The position numbers were made by a program, and so were the translations under genes. The notes below the pieces were generated by a model, which saw nothing but the letters and a program-made list of their open reading frames with translations, made no database searches and had not been told where the DNA came from. A stretch of 5,336 nt of DNA, from positions 1 through 5,336 of the forward strand of contig JBKPOW010000239.1 in the NCBI GenBank assembly GCA_046733275.1, in the 5' to 3' direction. Below are positions 5,015 to 5,336 of this stretch, piece after piece; positions within the stretch are counted from its first letter, which is position 1; every line of letters starts with the position of its first letter. The stretch comes from VRUE01 sp046733275. GTDB lineage: Bacteria; Actinomycetota; Thermoleophilia; Solirubrobacterales; 70-9.

Positions 5015-5336
5015 CTAGACGCGGGAGCGGCGCTTCAGGTCTTCCGCGAACTCGCGCGGCAGGCCGGGGATTTCGTCCAGCTCGTCGATCGACTGGAAGC
5101 GCCCGACTCGCTCGCGGTGGGCGAGCAGGCGGGTCGCCTGGGTGACCGAGAGACCGTGGCCGCGCAGCTGCTCGAAGGTGACGTTGTTCAGTTCGATCGT
5201 CTCGCCCGGTTGCGCCGCGGCCGGCGGGTTCGGCCCCGGCGGGGACGGCGGGCCGGGCTCCGGTTGAGGCTGGGGCGGCGCCGGCGGTGGACCGGGCTGT
5301 GGCGGTGGCGCCGGCGGTGGCGGCTCGGGTGAGGGC
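5015..5336 (-). CDS. Helix-hairpin-helix (ComEA-like) domain protein, C-terminal part
   Basis: 106 codons are visible and the N-terminus lies beyond the right edge. The most N-terminal 44 visible residues are a linker with 26 prolines (for example PPPPAPPPQPGPPPAPP), followed by a C-terminal domain of about 60 residues: IELNNVTFEQLRGHGLSVTQ, then ATRLLAHRERVGRFQSIDEL, then DEIPGLPREFAEDLKRRSRV. This follows the ComEA-type pattern (I-LN-A---L-...GI---A--I---R...G-F-s---L--V-GI---....L). Both hairpins read GLS and GLP where the DNA-binding family has GIG, so nucleic-acid binding is not assured; the domain might serve protein contacts. A Pro-rich linker suggests a tethered or surface-exposed domain, perhaps with a membrane anchor in the missing part. 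It is 30 bp from the oxidoreductase stop; no clear terminator hairpin is visible in that gap. Confidence 0.8.
   Translation of the reverse strand, partial: PSPEPPPPAPPPQPGPPPAPPQPQPEPGPPSPPGPNPPAAAQPGETIELNNVTFEQLRGHGLSVTQATRLLAHRERVGRFQSIDELDEIPGLPREFAEDLKRRSRV

Noticed and set aside
5117..5332. Arg/Gly-rich 71-aa plus-strand frame at the right end
   Set aside because: It is the antisense of the proline-rich linker and helix-hairpin-helix domain.
5231..5336. G-rich ggcggtggcgccggcggtgg stretch as a DNA repeat or regulatory element
   Set aside because: It is explained by Pro codons (CCG, CCA, CCC) of the linker on the minus strand and is not a regular repeat array.

Overview
The window is about 65-70% GC by eye, with a strong preference for G or C at third codon positions. 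It suggests a high-GC actinobacterium. The gene families, the short ALAA-ending tmRNA tag and the leaderless TANNNT-type starts would fit a Thermoleophilia-like lineage (Solirubrobacterales or Gaiellales), but that placement is inference.

Layout from left to right. (1) Bases 1-1674, minus strand: a nearly complete ABC-F ATPase whose C-terminus runs off the left edge. (2) Bases 1737-2017, plus strand, diverging from the ABC-F gene across 62 bp: two tiny overlapping reading frames (32 and 62 aa), hydrophobic and unrecognised. (3) Bases 2021-2557, minus: a DUF1697 protein, converging on the small pair with only 3 bp between stop codons. (4) Bases 2581-3138, plus: a peroxiredoxin of the PrxQ/BCP type with an insertion in front of its catalytic cysteine. 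It diverges from DUF1697 across 23 bp, where two -10 hexamers on opposite strands share the same TA. (5) Bases 3148-3173: an 11-bp perfect hairpin between convergent transcripts. (6) Bases 3183-3540, minus: a complete tmRNA (ssrA). It has acceptor stem, T arm, helix 2, four pseudoknots, helix 5 and a tag frame reading ADHEFALAA. No automatic ORF reading reveals it, and spurious ORFs cross it. (7) Bases 3587-4984, plus: an FAD/NAD(P) disulfide oxidoreductase with a CX4C centre, starting 46 bp from the tmRNA 5' end and divergent from it. (8) Bases 5015-5336, minus: the C-terminal part of a helix-hairpin-helix protein with a proline-rich linker, running off the right edge.

Functionally this is a housekeeping segment rather than a mobile island. 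The ABC-F factor and tmRNA both act on ribosomes in difficulty, and the peroxiredoxin and the disulfide oxidoreductase are thiol-redox proteins. Most genes are monocistronic and alternate in strand, so there is no operon to argue from, apart from the two overlapping small ORFs. The clearest shared regulatory theme is that four protein starts carry a TACNNT hexamer 6 or 7 nt before the start codon, as expected for leaderless mRNAs. I see no transposase, CRISPR array, integrase or phage gene. The items most deserving a second look are the tmRNA and its tag, the overlapping divergent -10 elements, the small ORF pair, and the Tyr in the place of the usual catalytic His in the oxidoreductase.
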